The notes beneath the pieces are model-generated. The model worked only from the letters and a program-made list of their open reading frames with translations, was not told the DNA's origin and did not search any database. Positions 1 through 59,931 of a stretch of DNA of 64,000 bases are shown in pieces (the first letter of the stretch is position 1; each line of letters starts with the position of its first letter). The DNA comes from Liolophura sinensis. Taxonomy: Eukaryota > Mollusca > Polyplacophora > Chitonida > Chitonidae. The stretch covers positions 12,123,191-12,187,190 of the forward strand of contig NC_088300.1 of NCBI RefSeq assembly GCF_032854445.1, given 5' to 3'. Both the position numbers and the translations under genes were made by a program.

Positions 1-220
1 CACTGCTTGGGACTGACGTGTCCACAGATTGTGACTTTATACATATTGGCTGTTTGTGACTGACGTGTCCACTGTTTTTGACTTGCATGTCCATTGTCTA
101 TGACTTTATACATATCCACTGTTTAACAATTCATATGCATCGGCTGTTTGTGCCTGACATGTCCACTGTTTGTGACTTTATACATATCCACTCCTTGTGA
201 CTGATATGTCCAGTGCTATG
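1..220. repeat. Degenerate minisatellite in the last Spred intron
   Basis: Imperfect tandem copies built on GTGACTGACGTGTCCACTGTTT alternating with GACTTTATACATATCCACTG run almost up to the acceptor at 230. The array enters from outside the window, so its full length is unknown. Confidence 0.75.
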
Positions 221-230
221 CTTGTTTCAG

Positions 231-1157
231 ACAATTGATCTTCCTCTCGGACGTAAAGGCAGCTCTCAGTCAGCCAGTACAACGTCAACGACCACCAGTA
301 GTCCCACCCCACAATCCCCCGTCTCAGGGCTGCCCATTCATTCGGGACCAGACTTCTGCTCCCAGTTCACTCACCCTCATGCAAATCATCACCATCTTCA
401 CCGGGTGCACTACCTGCCTAAACCCCCTCATCACCGCCCCGTAACACCGCCCAGCGAGAAGAGCTCCCCAAGCAAGGTGGACAGTCTGGACACAAGCAGC
501 TCTGGTAAGGAGGATGTGTGGGTGCGAGCTGATGATCCCACCGCCCTCAGCGGTAAGTCCGAGCAGGCTCTCCTCGACTCCTGCTTGGACACGTGTAACG
601 TGGAAATCACAAACTCTTACGTGACATTTGAGAAGAACAAGTCTGTACCTCATGAATATAGCTACCCAAATTTAGAGTCATTTCCAAAGCCACCCACGAA
701 GAGAGACTCGATTAGTAGTGTTAAAAAGCATACATTTAACACGCAACCCCAGCTGCCCACAAAGGGCAAAAAGACAAAGGACAAACGGAAAAGCCAGAGC
801 GGTCGGCCGTTGGTGGCGCGAGCCCGATGTCAGCATTGTCATGACTGGTACTCCCCCGAGGAAAATTACAGGGGTGCATGTGGGGACGCCCCGGACAATG
901 TCAGCAAGTGTATAGAGAAGGGCACCTGTTTATTCTGTGCTCGAGGATTACTCTACCACTGTATGTCCGATGCTGACGGCGACTATGGAAAACTCTGTGT
1001 TTGTGATACCAGTGACAATTCCAACTGTAAAAAGTGGACAGCGCTAACAATTTTGTCCTTGTTTGTACCGTGTCTTTGGTGCTATTGGCCCTTGACTGCC
1101 TGCCACTCATGTGCGGTGGCATGTGAATGCTGTGGGAGTCGACACAAGACAGCATGA
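231..1157 (+). CDS. Spred: Spred (Sprouty-related EVH1 domain protein), last coding exon with SPR domain
   Basis: Spred proteins are membrane-associated inhibitors of RTK-Ras-Raf-ERK signalling. The exon follows an acceptor (TTGTTTCAG ending at 230) in phase 0 and encodes 308 residues to a TGA at 1155-1157. Residues 1-199 are low-complexity Ser/Thr/Pro/His sequence with a His-rich patch (HHHLHRVH) and basic stretches, typical of the linker between the EVH1 and SPR domains. Residues about 200-308 form the complete SPR domain: ARCQHCHDWY, ENYRGACGDAPD, the diagnostic LLYHCMSDADGDYG, then CDTSDNSNC, PCLWCYWPL and the CECCGSRHK end. This favours Spred over Sprouty, because LYHCMSDxxGDY and the short basic C terminus are Spred-type (family knowledge). 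The EVH1 domain must lie on exons upstream of this window. I cannot tell whether a c-Kit-binding domain is preserved in the linker. It is convergent with the ALK gene. Confidence 0.95.
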   Translation, partial: TIDLPLGRKGSSQSASTTSTTTSSPTPQSPVSGLPIHSGPDFCSQFTHPHANHHHLHRVHYLPKPPHHRPVTPPSEKSSPSKVDSLDTSSSGKEDVWVRADDPTALSGKSEQALLDSCLDTCNVEITNSYVTFEKNKSVPHEYSYPNLESFPKPPTKRDSISSVKKHTFNTQPQLPTKGKKTKDKRKSQSGRPLVARARCQHCHDWYSPEENYRGACGDAPDNVSKCIEKGTCLFCARGLLYHCMSDADGDYGKLCVCDTSDNSNCKKWTALTILSLFVPCLWCYWPLTACHSCAVACECCGSRHKTA

Positions 1158-1991
1158 CCACTTGCACATCTCTTAATATGCACCTTTCCACATAAAGATT
1201 ATGACATTGTATTCCCGAGTTCATGCCCGCCAGACTGTCCCACACACATACATACGTACATACAGAGGTGACGCTTCACGAATTACCTACGCCAGTGCTG
1301 ATCATTGTACATCACGCGGCCTGAAGTTGAGGCTGACTTGTATACCGTGTGCTTACTCTCCCCTTCTAGACACAGCCAAGGGGAGAGAAGTGGGCTTGCA
1401 CATGTTGACATGATGGGTAGGGGGTGGGGTGTTCACCTGATTGTTTATTTCACTTGTGTTTCATGTACCCACCGGTAATGTCTTCTTGCATGTTCTCACG
1501 TTAGCCTCCTTGTGCTCAAGGGAACAGACGTACACAAGTGTTATATGGCATTATTTTAGGGTACTTTCATATCTTTTAACATTTTTCTTTTCCAAGTCTC
1601 AATGGCTGGTGTGTTGCACAACAGTAATGCTTCATACATGGTAATGGCTAGAGATGGTTTGTGCTGGTCAGGTGTAACCCCTCACAGAACTCATCATGTT
1701 ATATAGCATTATCTGATCGTTACCTTTATTTATTATTATTTTACCATTAATTGTGCTTGTTACAGTGTGCCAAAGTACTGTACATTGTTGTTGCCTGTGA
1801 GAGCGTGGTCACAGGTGTGCCATTTCTCATGGACTGTACATGTGTTAAGGAATACCTTGTTTTGCCAGTTGCTACAGATGGAGGGGAACCCCATTTATAT
1901 GCATATGGGTTGGCTGATTCAAAGTCTGTTGTGTACTGTTATATGTTCATCAATATTACGTTATGAAGTCAGAAAAGAACTATGAAGTGTT

Positions 1992-1997
1992 AATAAA
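1992..1997 (+). promoter_or_regulatory. Candidate polyadenylation signal for Spred
   Basis: First canonical AATAAA downstream of the Spred stop codon, about 835 bp into the putative 3' UTR, in an AT-rich stretch. Use is not proven; a second AATAAA follows at 2216-2221. Confidence 0.4.
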
Positions 1998-2215
1998 AAT
2001 ATTGCTACACAACTTTTTATCACCAGTGAAATTTTTGCAGTATACAGAGCTGTACTCATTGGCTTTCCATTTATTTGCTGATCCACAAAATTGTAGCAAA
2101 TTAATACGTGTAGTGTGAATTCCTCTGAATTAAGGAATTTTTCAACTTTACGACACTAGCTCCCAAATTCTCCATGAAGCTTTGTGTATGGAAGTTTTGC
2201 ACTCTATTTCGTACA

Positions 2216-2221
2216 AATAAA
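2216..2221 (+). promoter_or_regulatory. Second candidate polyadenylation signal for Spred
   Basis: AATAAA within ACAAATAAATTG, followed by a GT-rich stretch (GTTGTGATG) of the kind found downstream of cleavage sites. Alternative to the signal at 1992. Confidence 0.35.
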
Positions 2222-5200
2222 TTGATAAATTTAATTGTTAAAGAAGTTGTGATGAAATGTAAGCAATGGCATTTTTGTTATGGTCTACCTTGTTCTGTGG
2301 TGATATTGTTGATTTATGTAAAAAGAAAAAAAATGCTGTGAAGGCTGGAGAGTGTTTAATTTATTCTGGCTGTAGTTTCGTTCTGTAAGCTTTGAAGTAC
2401 AGGCAGGGTTTTAGACATTCAGTTACTCTGTCCCTTGCTGCACCCGTAAACCCCGATGTAATATACTTGTGAAAATGGTATATGTATATAGCCCCTCGTT
2501 CAAAAAGTGCTATAGCTCTCACTGTTGTTGATCACCATTGGTCCTGTGTACAGTTATGCAGTTGGCAATATAAATTAAAGCAAATCTATAAGCTTGACAG
2601 TTGTTATCGTTACCCTGTGATAAGCAGTGGTAGTTTCGTGGTTATTATTTTTTTATCAATTTTTTGGTCTTTCCGTGCTGCACTCTTCATTTCTGCCATG
2701 TCCGGTATTATCTTGTCAAACAGATGGCAAAAACCGAGCTGTAGTCTCCAATCTTGTACATACCGGAACTTAGTCTTCTGAGTTTCCACGCCTTGGTAGG
2801 AAATGCTGACCACATTGCCGACAGTTATTAGATCCAGTCGAATAATTGACTGCCACCAAACTCTCATTCCGTCCAACAACCTGAAGTCAGTAGGAGTCAA
2901 CCATTTTAATGTACACAAATAATACATATATACCTTTATATGTGTATGAATATATATCCTCTAAATATTGAGTAGCCTTAAAACCATGCACTTTTAGAGC
3001 TACATTTCACTGTTGTTTTTCTTAGTTGAAGAAGTGCTGCGTATGTCGCGAAAGTTTGCAACTGTCCTTCAAAGAGAAAGAAAAAATGGAAAGATAACCA
3101 TCTGCAGTGTGACATTTACCCTTTTAACTATTTAAATGAAGTGTTAAACATTTGGATCCTGGAACTGCATAAATATTGCAAATTCCAGTTGCAACAATTC
3201 ATTAGGCTGTAACAATGGAATTGATTTTTCACAGAATAATTCTAGTAGCTTCAAGTTCCACCAGTTTATTCTATTTACATGGATTTGTGGCTAAACCTTT
3301 TCTCCATGTGGAATCAGCATTGAAATTAAACAGTGCAAGTCAAGTTAAAAAGTGTCAGTGTAAAATGCCTACATAGAATCTTGTGCAGCTAGCGGTTATG
3401 TCGGCCTAGTGTTTAACTGTCCAAGAATGTAGTTTGTATTTCTGGCATAGTTATTTTGATATCTTTCACATGTACTGTTATTTGACTACAGGTGTGTAAA
3501 GTTTATTTTTGGGCTAAACATAATGCTTGCACCTGTACACTACTTTGTTACGTTTTCCCCCTTAACTTTGTTGTTGTTGGTGTGCATTGTTATTTCCCTC
3601 CAACCGCCCCCCCCCCACCATCACACCCTTTTACTCCCCTCCATCTGTGGCAGAATTGATAATTGGCTTGCTATAGAGAGCTATATACTGTATATATATG
3701 TATCATGGGTTATTTACTTTTTACACATTATGGGAGTTGCCATAACCAAGCGATACGTTGTCATGGCATTGTGAATGATTGGCTCAGATTCGCAGTGACG
3801 TGCAATGTTTTTTGTGGGTCACATTACTACGTAATCCAGGACCATGCTCCAGTTTGATGGAAGGATCACGTAGGTGCTACTACCGTTGCTGTGGTTACGG
3901 GTAGTCTGTATTTTAAAAGCCAAATTTTATACACATCTTGTAAATATACGTATGAAAACAAAGTACAATGGTCATCGTGGCCAAGTTTTTGAATCAAATT
4001 ATATCATAGTTCACAAAATGACTATTTTTATGAGGATGGACTCTGGAATGTTGTATAGATGTGCTATGCAATAGTCGTCTGCGTTTATTTGAAAAGCTTC
4101 AAATTTGGACCAGACTGTTAGAAATCAATCATATTCTGTCAAATTTAAATTTTTTGTTGAATTTTGTGGTTCTTAATTGTCCCAATTTGTTGGTTGTCTA
4201 ATTGTCTTTGACACTTTTTCCTCATGTATTTTGTTCTTATATTTCAACCCTCCCTGCGGAAGATCTGGCACACAGAGCTGGGCAGACGATGCAAGACCTT
4301 GTCACACACAATTTGCATAGGTCAAGTATAAGTCAGCCCTTAACTGTGGGGCTCTCAGCCAGTCTACCACCCATTGTGATACATTAAACGGTTGGTGAGT
4401 AATGCCCCACCAATCATCAAATTTTTATATGCTGCTGAACACAGACCAGTACATGTTGACCGGTGGACAACTTGGCTGAATGTATCTATTTCAACCAGCT
4501 CTGCTTCCTATTACAGCTAAGCTAGACCATGCTTACACAGTGTGGCCATTGTTAAATTGAACCTATAAATAAACTGGGCACTTACGAAACGTCTCTACAC
4601 TTGTTGTTTTTCACTCATCCAGGAACAGAAGTTCTGCGAAAGCATTTGTGCATGTACCTCTGAATTTGAATCTTTGAGCTAAACTTACTTTGCCAAGTAT
4701 TGCCCTAGGAATCCAAAGCCACTGGGTCAGCTGAAAGCATGTTCACAAATTATGACAGATGAAAAGGTTTGCCCTAATTCTGTATACGTATCCAAAAGCC
4801 TAGCTTGGTGTGTATTCACGATTTGAAATACGGAGCTTTACGTCCCGACATTCATCCAAGTAACAAAAGTTTATTGGATGAAGCACTACTGCAAAGGTAC
4901 CACTATTTCAAGAATTGAGAAATCATAATGTGGAGTTTTCGTACTGGAATCCATGTGAATACAAATCCAGCTATGGCTGTTGTGAGGACACGCATTGCGT
5001 ATGATCCCATTCTGGAAAGCCGTTGTTTGTGGGTTCTCCTTTATCATTATCTTGGCTAAATCAACAGAGTTGTACCTTTACGTGCACAGTTTAGAGAGCC
5101 AATAAACCATGTGCAATATAAAACCCGACATGAATATGAATTGGGCGAAATCTTCATGCCAGTTGTACTGTATGTTAAATGTTCACATTCATCCTTCAGG

Positions 5201-7374
5201 ATCATTTATCCTTGTGAAGACAACATAGTATTTAGTTCTAGAGTACCTGCATTGTGAAATGTTGACCTTTGTCTGGCTTGAACCTGTAACATGTGGAATA
5301 CATGGAATTTGATTACGGAAAAATGCAGAGGCCTTACCAAGCCCTTCAAATGATACTTACGTTGCCAAGACTTAAGTTTATCTGATAATTAATCAGATTT
5401 TACAAAAAATTCCTAAGTTCTTGATCCCTTATACTGTGGTTCAGAATCGAGCAAAATGAGTTGCTTGCAAAATGCTTAACTTTGCTGAAATATAGACTTA
5501 ATTTCAAGTACTGATATGTTTTGGTTGTGTCAATGTACCATTGCTGTTGGTGTGTTCTAAATGAAACACAAGTCTACGACGCCTATCTTGTTAGAGACGT
5601 ACTATGCAGAATTCCGCAAGGTAAGTTCAAGACATAAACACTGGTGAACTCATTGCAATGTACATGTATGTAGTCTGTAAGAATATGTGTATTTATGGTC
5701 ATGTTTTCGCATATGCGTTATTCTTAATGCTGCACAGGAAATGACAAAACAGACACCAAAAATCAGTAAACTTTATTTCTATGATATAATGAAGTTTCGT
5801 CGCAACTGCTTCCTTGAAGATCACCATGGCACAACCCTGAAAAAACAACACAGTTCAGTAACACCACATCCGTCTCTAAAACATGGTAATGTGCCTATTG
5901 AATCAGCCTGGCAGTACGTCCAAGAACTACAGAAAAGTTTGGCAATATTTGTTACATTTGTATTTATTATGGTTTTCAAACTGGACCTGCTTTGATCAGA
6001 ATGGCTTTGCAACAGGGAACACTGTAGACGTTGCCATTTGTGTCACACGTCATTTTGAAATCATTACGGTAGTATTTGAGACAATTTCGACCCCAACTGG
6101 AACAGAATGCTTATAGCAAATGTTGGCAGTAATTAACAAAGGACATTCATTGACACTGTGAACACATATTCTAAATATCCTGAAACTCTCATCCTTGATC
6201 TACATTGTGAGACCATCTTAAGTCACCCCATCTTAGTTCCTTGACATTGTTTTCGACTACTCCAGTAGTGGGGATTTGCAGTCTTAAGTTATACATGTGT
6301 CAGTCTTTTCTGAATACATGTACTGTATTGGTACCATTCTGTACAAATTATTTTTCTATAAACTGTAAAACTGTACATTGTGAAGTATTTCTGGCATGAT
6401 TTTCCTAAACTCTGCTGCATATTAGTAAGTTCTGCTCATGATACTGGTCACATTGTACATATATTAGCAACAGGTGTAAGTTTCACAGAACAGGCACATT
6501 GTGGCTGAAACTTTGAATAAACATATTCAGAGAATTTCAGTCTGCACACAAAATTTTATCACAAATGGCCAATATTTAAAGAAGTTACCGTATTGAAATC
6601 AGTGGCCAGTGAGAACTTTCATTTTCACAAGCAAAAGTTACGCCCAAATCTGTCCGATATTTTACTTCTTGTGAGTTTCCACAAAGGGAACATTTTTATC
6701 AAAATAGGTGGGTTTTGAATTGACTCTTTTTTCCCGTTAAAAGTTAAAACTCCCTACTGTACAATGTGACTTGTGAAAAATGTTTGGCAACTCTTGTTAT
6801 AATAATTGACTGATCACTTATCTCAGTGTGTTCCAGAGGCACAAATGGAATCTCTTTCCTTTGGAAACTTCTTCGGTTCACAAAAGTTCAGCTTGTCAAT
6901 TTCCCCCCTTATTTACCTTACTCAAAATAACTTTTTGTGAAAGATTTTTAAGAGGTCAAGTTGGACTTTTTTACCTTTAATGACAAAAAAGTTCAAACTC
7001 AAAACTCTCATACTGGACAATTGCAGATATTGCTCGGACACCAAAGATTGACAAAATGTTAATGTTAATAAAACAGTGACTTGGAGGCCATACTTCATGT
7101 CAGAAGACATGAAGTATCAACATTGCATTATCATTATAACACTTGAGCTACGAATTGTACCTACTTATTTTTCACATATCAGGATTTTTAGTGAGATAGA
7201 AATCTTAGGAGTAATAATGGGTGCCATATACATTAGGCCTGCGAGTCACTTTTAATTATGAACAATTATCAACAGTTGTACATATTGAACTTAACAACAA
7301 AGTCTTGTGTCGAATTTCTGTTGACATCAATTTACAGCAAAATTATGATTAACAATTTTGCTGAACACAGAATC

Positions 7375-7380
7375 TTTATT
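7375..7380 (-). promoter_or_regulatory. Candidate polyadenylation signal for ALK
   Basis: Minus-strand AATAAA (TTTATT on the plus strand), about 860 bp beyond the ALK stop codon. Others occur at 5964-5969 and 5773-5778. Choice among them is a guess from sequence alone. Confidence 0.3.
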
Positions 7381-8240
7381 CTTGGAATCACAAAAAAGAC
7401 AAAAGGACAAAAAAACTTCATAAAACTGATCCTTGCCATGAATCTAAGTATGGAATTGACATTAGGTCAATTCTGCCTGTGATATGAAGATCTTCACATA
7501 TTTTGTGAGAAAAAAAAAATTACCACGACTGGTTAGATGGATATATGAATGTTTTATCTGGCATGTGATGTAATAATCAATCAGAAATATCTACTAACAG
7601 TTTCCAATGTGTACCAAAAAGTGCCATCAAACATTAGTAATACAAAGCTCAGCACCATGTCATCCATTCTTCTGGTAATATAATATAACAGCACAATTTT
7701 ATGTACACTGAGGTAAACATTTTGTAAAATATGGTGTACTGTATGAGCTTCCTTGAACAGCCTCAGATGTAATCACATATAAGGGACATAACTCCATCTG
7801 ACTCGCGTCCTATCGCTTCAATGTATTGCACATTATATAAATAAGGCAGACCTCACACATTATCTCACAATGTCATTCCCCCAATGCCCCAAATCCACAT
7901 ATGTTAATGGTCACATAAAATGGGAGGTGTAGATGAACTTGGACCCAACATTTTGTGCACACTTTTCACCAATACACCAGTAATCAATGTCTCTGGAAGT
8001 CAATAAGAAAACAATAATGTTTTTAAATATAATTTCAACTTTTCGTTCAATTTAACACCAAAAGATAGCTGCGACCAACTTGAATAGCGGCAAAAAAAAA
8101 GAAAAGAAAAAGGGCTTTTTTTATGAAAATGAGATCCTTTCCTCAAAATAGACATATGTATGTATATATACATGTAGATATGATTTTAAAAGGTGAAATC
8201 CTGGCCACAACCTGGTGATACAAAATCTCCCACCCATTGA

Positions 8241-54735
<46,495 letters not shown>

Positions 54736-55130
54736 CTGAAAAGATGTTTTAACAGCTCAACACACAAAAAAAAAGGTTTGAAGTGCTGGCCCAAGCAGTT
54801 TGCCTAAAATCTGAACTCCCTTGACGTTAAGTCACACAATACAAAGCGGATTCTGGTGGTGGCGTGATAGCTTGGGTTCAAGCAGTTGCAAGCATAAATA
54901 TACGTACATGTCCGATGTCAGTATCGGAAACAAACCATTAATTATTGTAATTCTTAAATGCTCTTTCAAGTGTCAAAAGAGTACGTGATTTTGTCTACTC
55001 ACTAAAAATATCAGGGCTGTGCTAATACAGGCTCAGCCATCAAGCAATTGCAGTATGGTACTATCAAACAGGCTGAAAACAAGTTTGTAAAAAAACATTA
55101 TGAAATACATATGGTACATATTCCATCTTT

Positions 55131-55372
55131 GTTTATTTATTTATTTATTTGATTGGCGTTTTATGCCATCCCAAAGAATATTTCCTTTTAATGGCGTTAT
55201 GATGGAAGCAAACTGGGCACAGTACAGGCGAAATCCATCACCGTCTGCAGGTTCACATAAGGCCACAGAGGTATCCAGCATGAGGTGGACTTGAACTCAC
55301 AGTGATCACATGGTGAGAAGCTATTGGGTCATTTCACCGTGCTGGCAGGCTAACCACCTCAACAATAGAGGC
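55131..55372 (-). mobile_element. tRNA-derived SINE copy
   Basis: Tail TTATTTATTTATTTATTTGA, GGCGTTTTATGCCATCC, AAGAATATTTCC, the middle with CTGGGCACAGTACAGGC, GCATGAGGTGGACTTGAACTC (B-box-like on minus) and a head near GGGTCATTTCACCGTGCTGG. Near full length. Confidence 0.87.
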
Positions 55373-56545
55373 CTTGGTTCCATCTATGAAATTTCATTAA
55401 ATTTGTCGCAGTATATGGGTTATGAGCAAAAGAAATATAGGTCAAGCCACTAATATTTTGTGAAGATGTTCATCTTACATTTTAGAAATTTTTATAATGA
55501 TATATGTTCTTAAAATATTTTGTTAATGGTCAGACGGATTTGTCGCCATACAGGTACATGACTCTACCAAGGTGCTTTTTGGTCAAGGCTGATAGAGGGG
55601 TGAAATTCAAGGCTCATTAACAGTAATAACTACATGTTTATGTCTTCACTTAACTTCCATTATTGTTCCTGTCACTGACCGAGTCAATTTATTTTGGACA
55701 TGAATCAATGTTTAAGTAATAATATATAATGTACTGGCATCTGCCATCAATAATATTCAGTCAAAACATGGCAAGGAGTCCTAAAATATGTGAAGTCATT
55801 TTTGTTAGCTTTGTGGGATAAAGGTGCGAATTATACAAACCTAGTGAGGTCATAAACTTCACACAGCCTGATGTGACTTACATTATAGAAGGTACAAGCT
55901 GTCACGTTTTCTCGGGAGCTAATCACCCACTGAGCTTTCCACTGGAGAAGATAAGTCGGCTAAACAGCTATTCTTTGCTCTTCATTAGATAAACCTGCTA
56001 TTCAGGACCATGAAGTGATTTAGAATACCCTGCCAGAGAAAATGAGGAGAGTGACTGGCATAGCAGTTAAGGTGTCATCGGCTCACCATAGGGCAAACCA
56101 CTGCTGACAAAAACTTCATCACCCTTGAAGCTAACCTCCCATGTGAAGTTGATAACTAAGCCTGACATTTCCTGGTCAGGAAGGGCATGCACTTTTGTTC
56201 AAAGATAGCATGTTTAAGCTAAAGAGATAATTCCATTTCACCAAGATGCACAAACACATCCTATGTCTAAGCTTGTAAATTACAAATACAGGAAATCAAT
56301 GCACACAAAGCTATTCAAACAACTTCAAAAAAAGAACAGAGAAAAAAACAACAACTGAACCCATGGTTTTAAAAGGGGTCTTATTGGGGTTATTGGGTAG
56401 TGCTATTGTTACAGGATCATTAGTGGCACCAATGTGAGTCAACTGATCTAATGATGCACTGACAGAACTGAGCCACAATGTCGAGTGGTATTAACCAGTA
56501 TGTCCTACAGATCTGTGGAAAACATCAGCAGCCAAAAATTAGGCT

Positions 56546-56602
56546 TTTGTTGATTTATTTGATTGGTGTTTTACGCCGTACTCAAGAATATATTAGGTTT
56601 TT
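56546..56602 (-). mobile_element. SINE tail fragment
   Basis: TTGATTTATTTGATTGGTGT and TTTACGCCGTACTCAAGAAT only: the 3' end, close to consensus. Confidence 0.75.
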
Positions 56603-58149
56603 AAACGGTGTCTTTGTTAGATTTTTAGGACCTACATTCACACTGTAAAGATGAATGTCCTGAAAGGTAGCAGAAGAAATGAATTCTCCTGAGAGAGCAA
56701 ACCTAATTTCGGTAAATCAGAGTAATGCAGTGGTTTGCGTTTGCCAATATTTGTCTCCCGAAGAAAGAAATTCCCCAAAACAAACGTCTTTTTTAATACT
56801 GGCCTGGCCGAATCACTTTAAATGTGACCATTTTGTATCATGCAGCTTAAGAGTGTGAACTGACAACACTAAAATTTTACTTTAAAAAAAAAATAATAAT
56901 AATTTGAGCAGTATTTCATGAGCTAGTTTCATAAAACCATGCAGATTATTTGCATTAGTATTTGTGCTTGACAATAACAATACTACAAGCAGGTTTACAT
57001 ACCCGAATAGAAGAAAACCTTATGGAGTTGGTAAAACACATCACCGATGAGTCCACTCTAAAACTGGAACTATATTTTGGTAAATCTGTGACAATTTTCA
57101 CCACCTTAGAAATGCCCTCAAACAACAAAGAAGTGAACCGTTTCAAAATACAGACCCATCTGAAAATAAAGCTTTGGACATCAGTTTACCCTTCCGCCGC
57201 CTCTGGGATGGAAACCCAATATGCTTTTAAACAGCCATTTAGCTTCCCTAATATGTTGTCCCTATAATGCTTGCAGGAGTCTCTGAAATCCTTCCACTGA
57301 GTTTAAAATCAACCAATAACAGGACTTAATCATTTTATTTAAAAACAAAACAGAACCCCCCCCCCCCCAACCAACATATGTCTATACAAGAAAAAGTGGC
57401 TTAATTTACTTTTCCAAACATTTTTTTTTCTTCATGACAATAGTAAGCATTAAAAAAAGCACCCATTCCTGCAATGAAGAACTTGCATGATTCCTCGACT
57501 GGCACTAAGGTTGTTCTAATGGTATTAAATGGCACTAATAGCATTAAGTTTGCACCAGTTGAACAATAACAAGGTTTTCCCTCAGTTCCCCGGATAGCCT
57601 AAAATCCTGTTGTTCAAATCAGAAGGTTTCAGTGCAAAAGAACGTGTAATTCAGGCTAACAGAAACATGGGTGCCTTGCCATGTATGTTACATCTGTCTT
57701 AAATCAATGTTCAAATACCACCTCAGGACATCAGCATGCACCCATATATACTCATATTATTGCTGATGTTTTGTGATGTTTTATCATGAAACGTGTTGAA
57801 ATAGTTCTGAACATGGCAGCCAATTAATTCAGTATCTTTCCGACTTCTAAATGCCTGCTGCAGGACACAAATAATAAGGCTTGAGACACATAGGTTATCG
57901 GTTATGGATGGCTAGATGGGGATGTCAAAGGATTCTGCAGTCAACACAAATCATGTGTTCCTAGCCTTTTTTACGAATGAAATCTGCATTTCTATGCCTG
58001 TAATTTCACTTTTTTCTCTGTTGACCTAACACTGCATCTAATGATAAATAAAGCCTGCTTACAACGTCCACAGAAATGACAGAAACACTGGCCACTGAAG
58101 ATGACATATTCAACTGATGGAAAAAAAACTGGGACAGTTCTTGTGTATG

Positions 58150-58445
58150 TTTGTTTGTATGTATGACTGGGTTTAAAAGTCATACTTAACAATTTGTCAG
58201 TCATATGGCCCTGAGGAGTCATTAGATGTGTGTACATATAGCGTGTCTTCTTGAGGGAGGGCGAGCCCACGCTGCCAGTGAATTATTATGCTGAAGACAC
58301 CCTACCCAGTCTCATTACAAAGAGACTGGGCCAACCACTCCGGTTTCCTTGCTCTATCCACCAAGCCAGGCAGAAACAAGTACCACGTTTGAAGTCTGTG
58401 GTATGATCCAACCATGGGGTTTGATCCCAGGGCCTAGGAGACTAT
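58150..58445. mobile_element. Interspersed element, copy 2 (SINE-like)
   Basis: Same block order as 25575-25880: AGTCATACTTAACAATTTG, CCCTGAGGAGTCATTAGATG, GTGTCTTCTTGAGG, GAGCCCACGCTGCC, ATTATGCTGAAGACACCC, CAGTCTCATTA, GGTATGATCC and GGTTTGATCCCAGG. This copy includes an extra CTTGCTCTATCCACCAAGCC segment that copy 1 lacks. Confidence 0.7.
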
Positions 58446-59931
58446 GGTGGACACTCTAAACATAAATTCAGGGACGGACTAATCTGAATGGAATTCCATT
58501 CTAGAATTTACAATTTTTTCTGTCTGAACAGAACCTAGGTGATTCCCCATTACGGAACTAAGTTAATTATGAAGCTAATGCCAGCACTCAGAACAGTGCA
58601 TGCATGGGCCTGTCTAAGTTGGCTGGAGTGATTCACTTTATACCCTGGGACATGAAAACAAGACAAACTTTATCATGTTCTGCCACTTTTGAAAGCGGTT
58701 GTGGCATACAGGCATTATAATGCTAAATAGAGAGCAAGAAAGTTTTAGAGAATGGTTCTTTCAGTCATATCTTCACAATGTTTAAAAGTCCCTTTGCAGC
58801 AATAGCAATAAAGGCCAGTCTCCAGCGATGAATTTATAGCACCTGTGTTAGACGAGAGGATGCAATGGAGACATAAGTTCCGACCAGATGCAGCCAAAAC
58901 ATCCAGACTCTGGGTTAACAAGTACTTGGCCATTTCCCTTTGGATGACAGAGAGCCAAGAACGCAGCTGACTACAGATTGCCTTGTCTGTATGCTTTATG
59001 TCCAATGCCCCCAGAGTAATACATTTTACGTTTCCAGTGATAGCTGGTGTCACCTTTAACAGTGCTTGTTGACAGCTTACAAATACATGGAAGGCTTAGT
59101 ACAGCTAAAATAGTAATTGACAAGAGTAAGTGTACATGACAGGTCTGCCCTGGTCAGAAGGTAATCTTAAATAATGTACTTAGCCTCATTTGACCAGATG
59201 GTCAGTCACATGGTATTACGCTAACTGCATTTTTTTTTTTGGAAATGTACCATATTTAACTATAGGTAGCGCTATCGTATCAACTTCAAGTATAAAACTC
59301 ATTTTTTTTTTGTGTGTAATTTGTAAATTTGTCCCAAGACTATATGAGCTTTCCCTTACTGCAAGGTCCTGACGGGCAGATTGATTTCAGACTACCTGGC
59401 CCTTTTGTCACCTTTAGCTCTATATCTATACAGTATAGTGTTAGTTGGAAAAAGGACACGCTGAACCTTTGATCCTTGCCACTCAGAGGCACGTCTTAAT
59501 GGTGAACAAGGGCCCAAACTTCAATTTGCTGTCATAAATGGAGTAGGTAGTGATGAGAATTAGATACCTACAGCTGGATTAAGAATATAGCTTGTTACCT
59601 TTCGGGCTTTGTCATGGCTCGGTCACTTGTAAAAGCCATAAGACGAGGAGCTGAGTTTGAGGATGTCAATGTTTAATACCTAAGGGTATTTTGAAGGTTT
59701 AATTGACTGGATGTCTATGCACTCACTGAGCAGTAACTGGATGTCTATGCACTCACTGAGCAGTAAATATGCTCAACGCATAATGTGATTTCAAGAACAG
59801 TAAAGTCTGTGTGATGGAAAATGTGATGGAAAATGGTACCTGATGAACGCAATGAGAATTAAATTCTGATCAAGATGTGTACGTGACTATGAGTATGTCT
59901 GAGTACTATGGCCAGAGGATCATACTTAATA

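Larger units (their letters stand above)
1158..8240. other. 3' UTRs and intergenic DNA between convergent Spred and ALK genes
   Basis: About 7 kb without any open frame I recognise. It is AT-rich with short stop-bounded frames only. The left part is probably a long Spred 3' UTR, with candidate AATAAA signals at 1992, 2216, 4568, 5101 and 6516 on the plus strand. The right part should hold the ALK 3' UTR on the minus strand. No tandem array or SINE is visible here, in contrast to the ALK introns. Confidence 0.6.

Noticed and set aside
120-240. Whether the Spred intron minisatellite also derives from the adjacent exon edge
   Set aside because: TGTTTAACAATTCAT resembles TGTTTCAGACAATTGAT only over a short gapped stretch, which is not convincing compared with the four ALK arrays.
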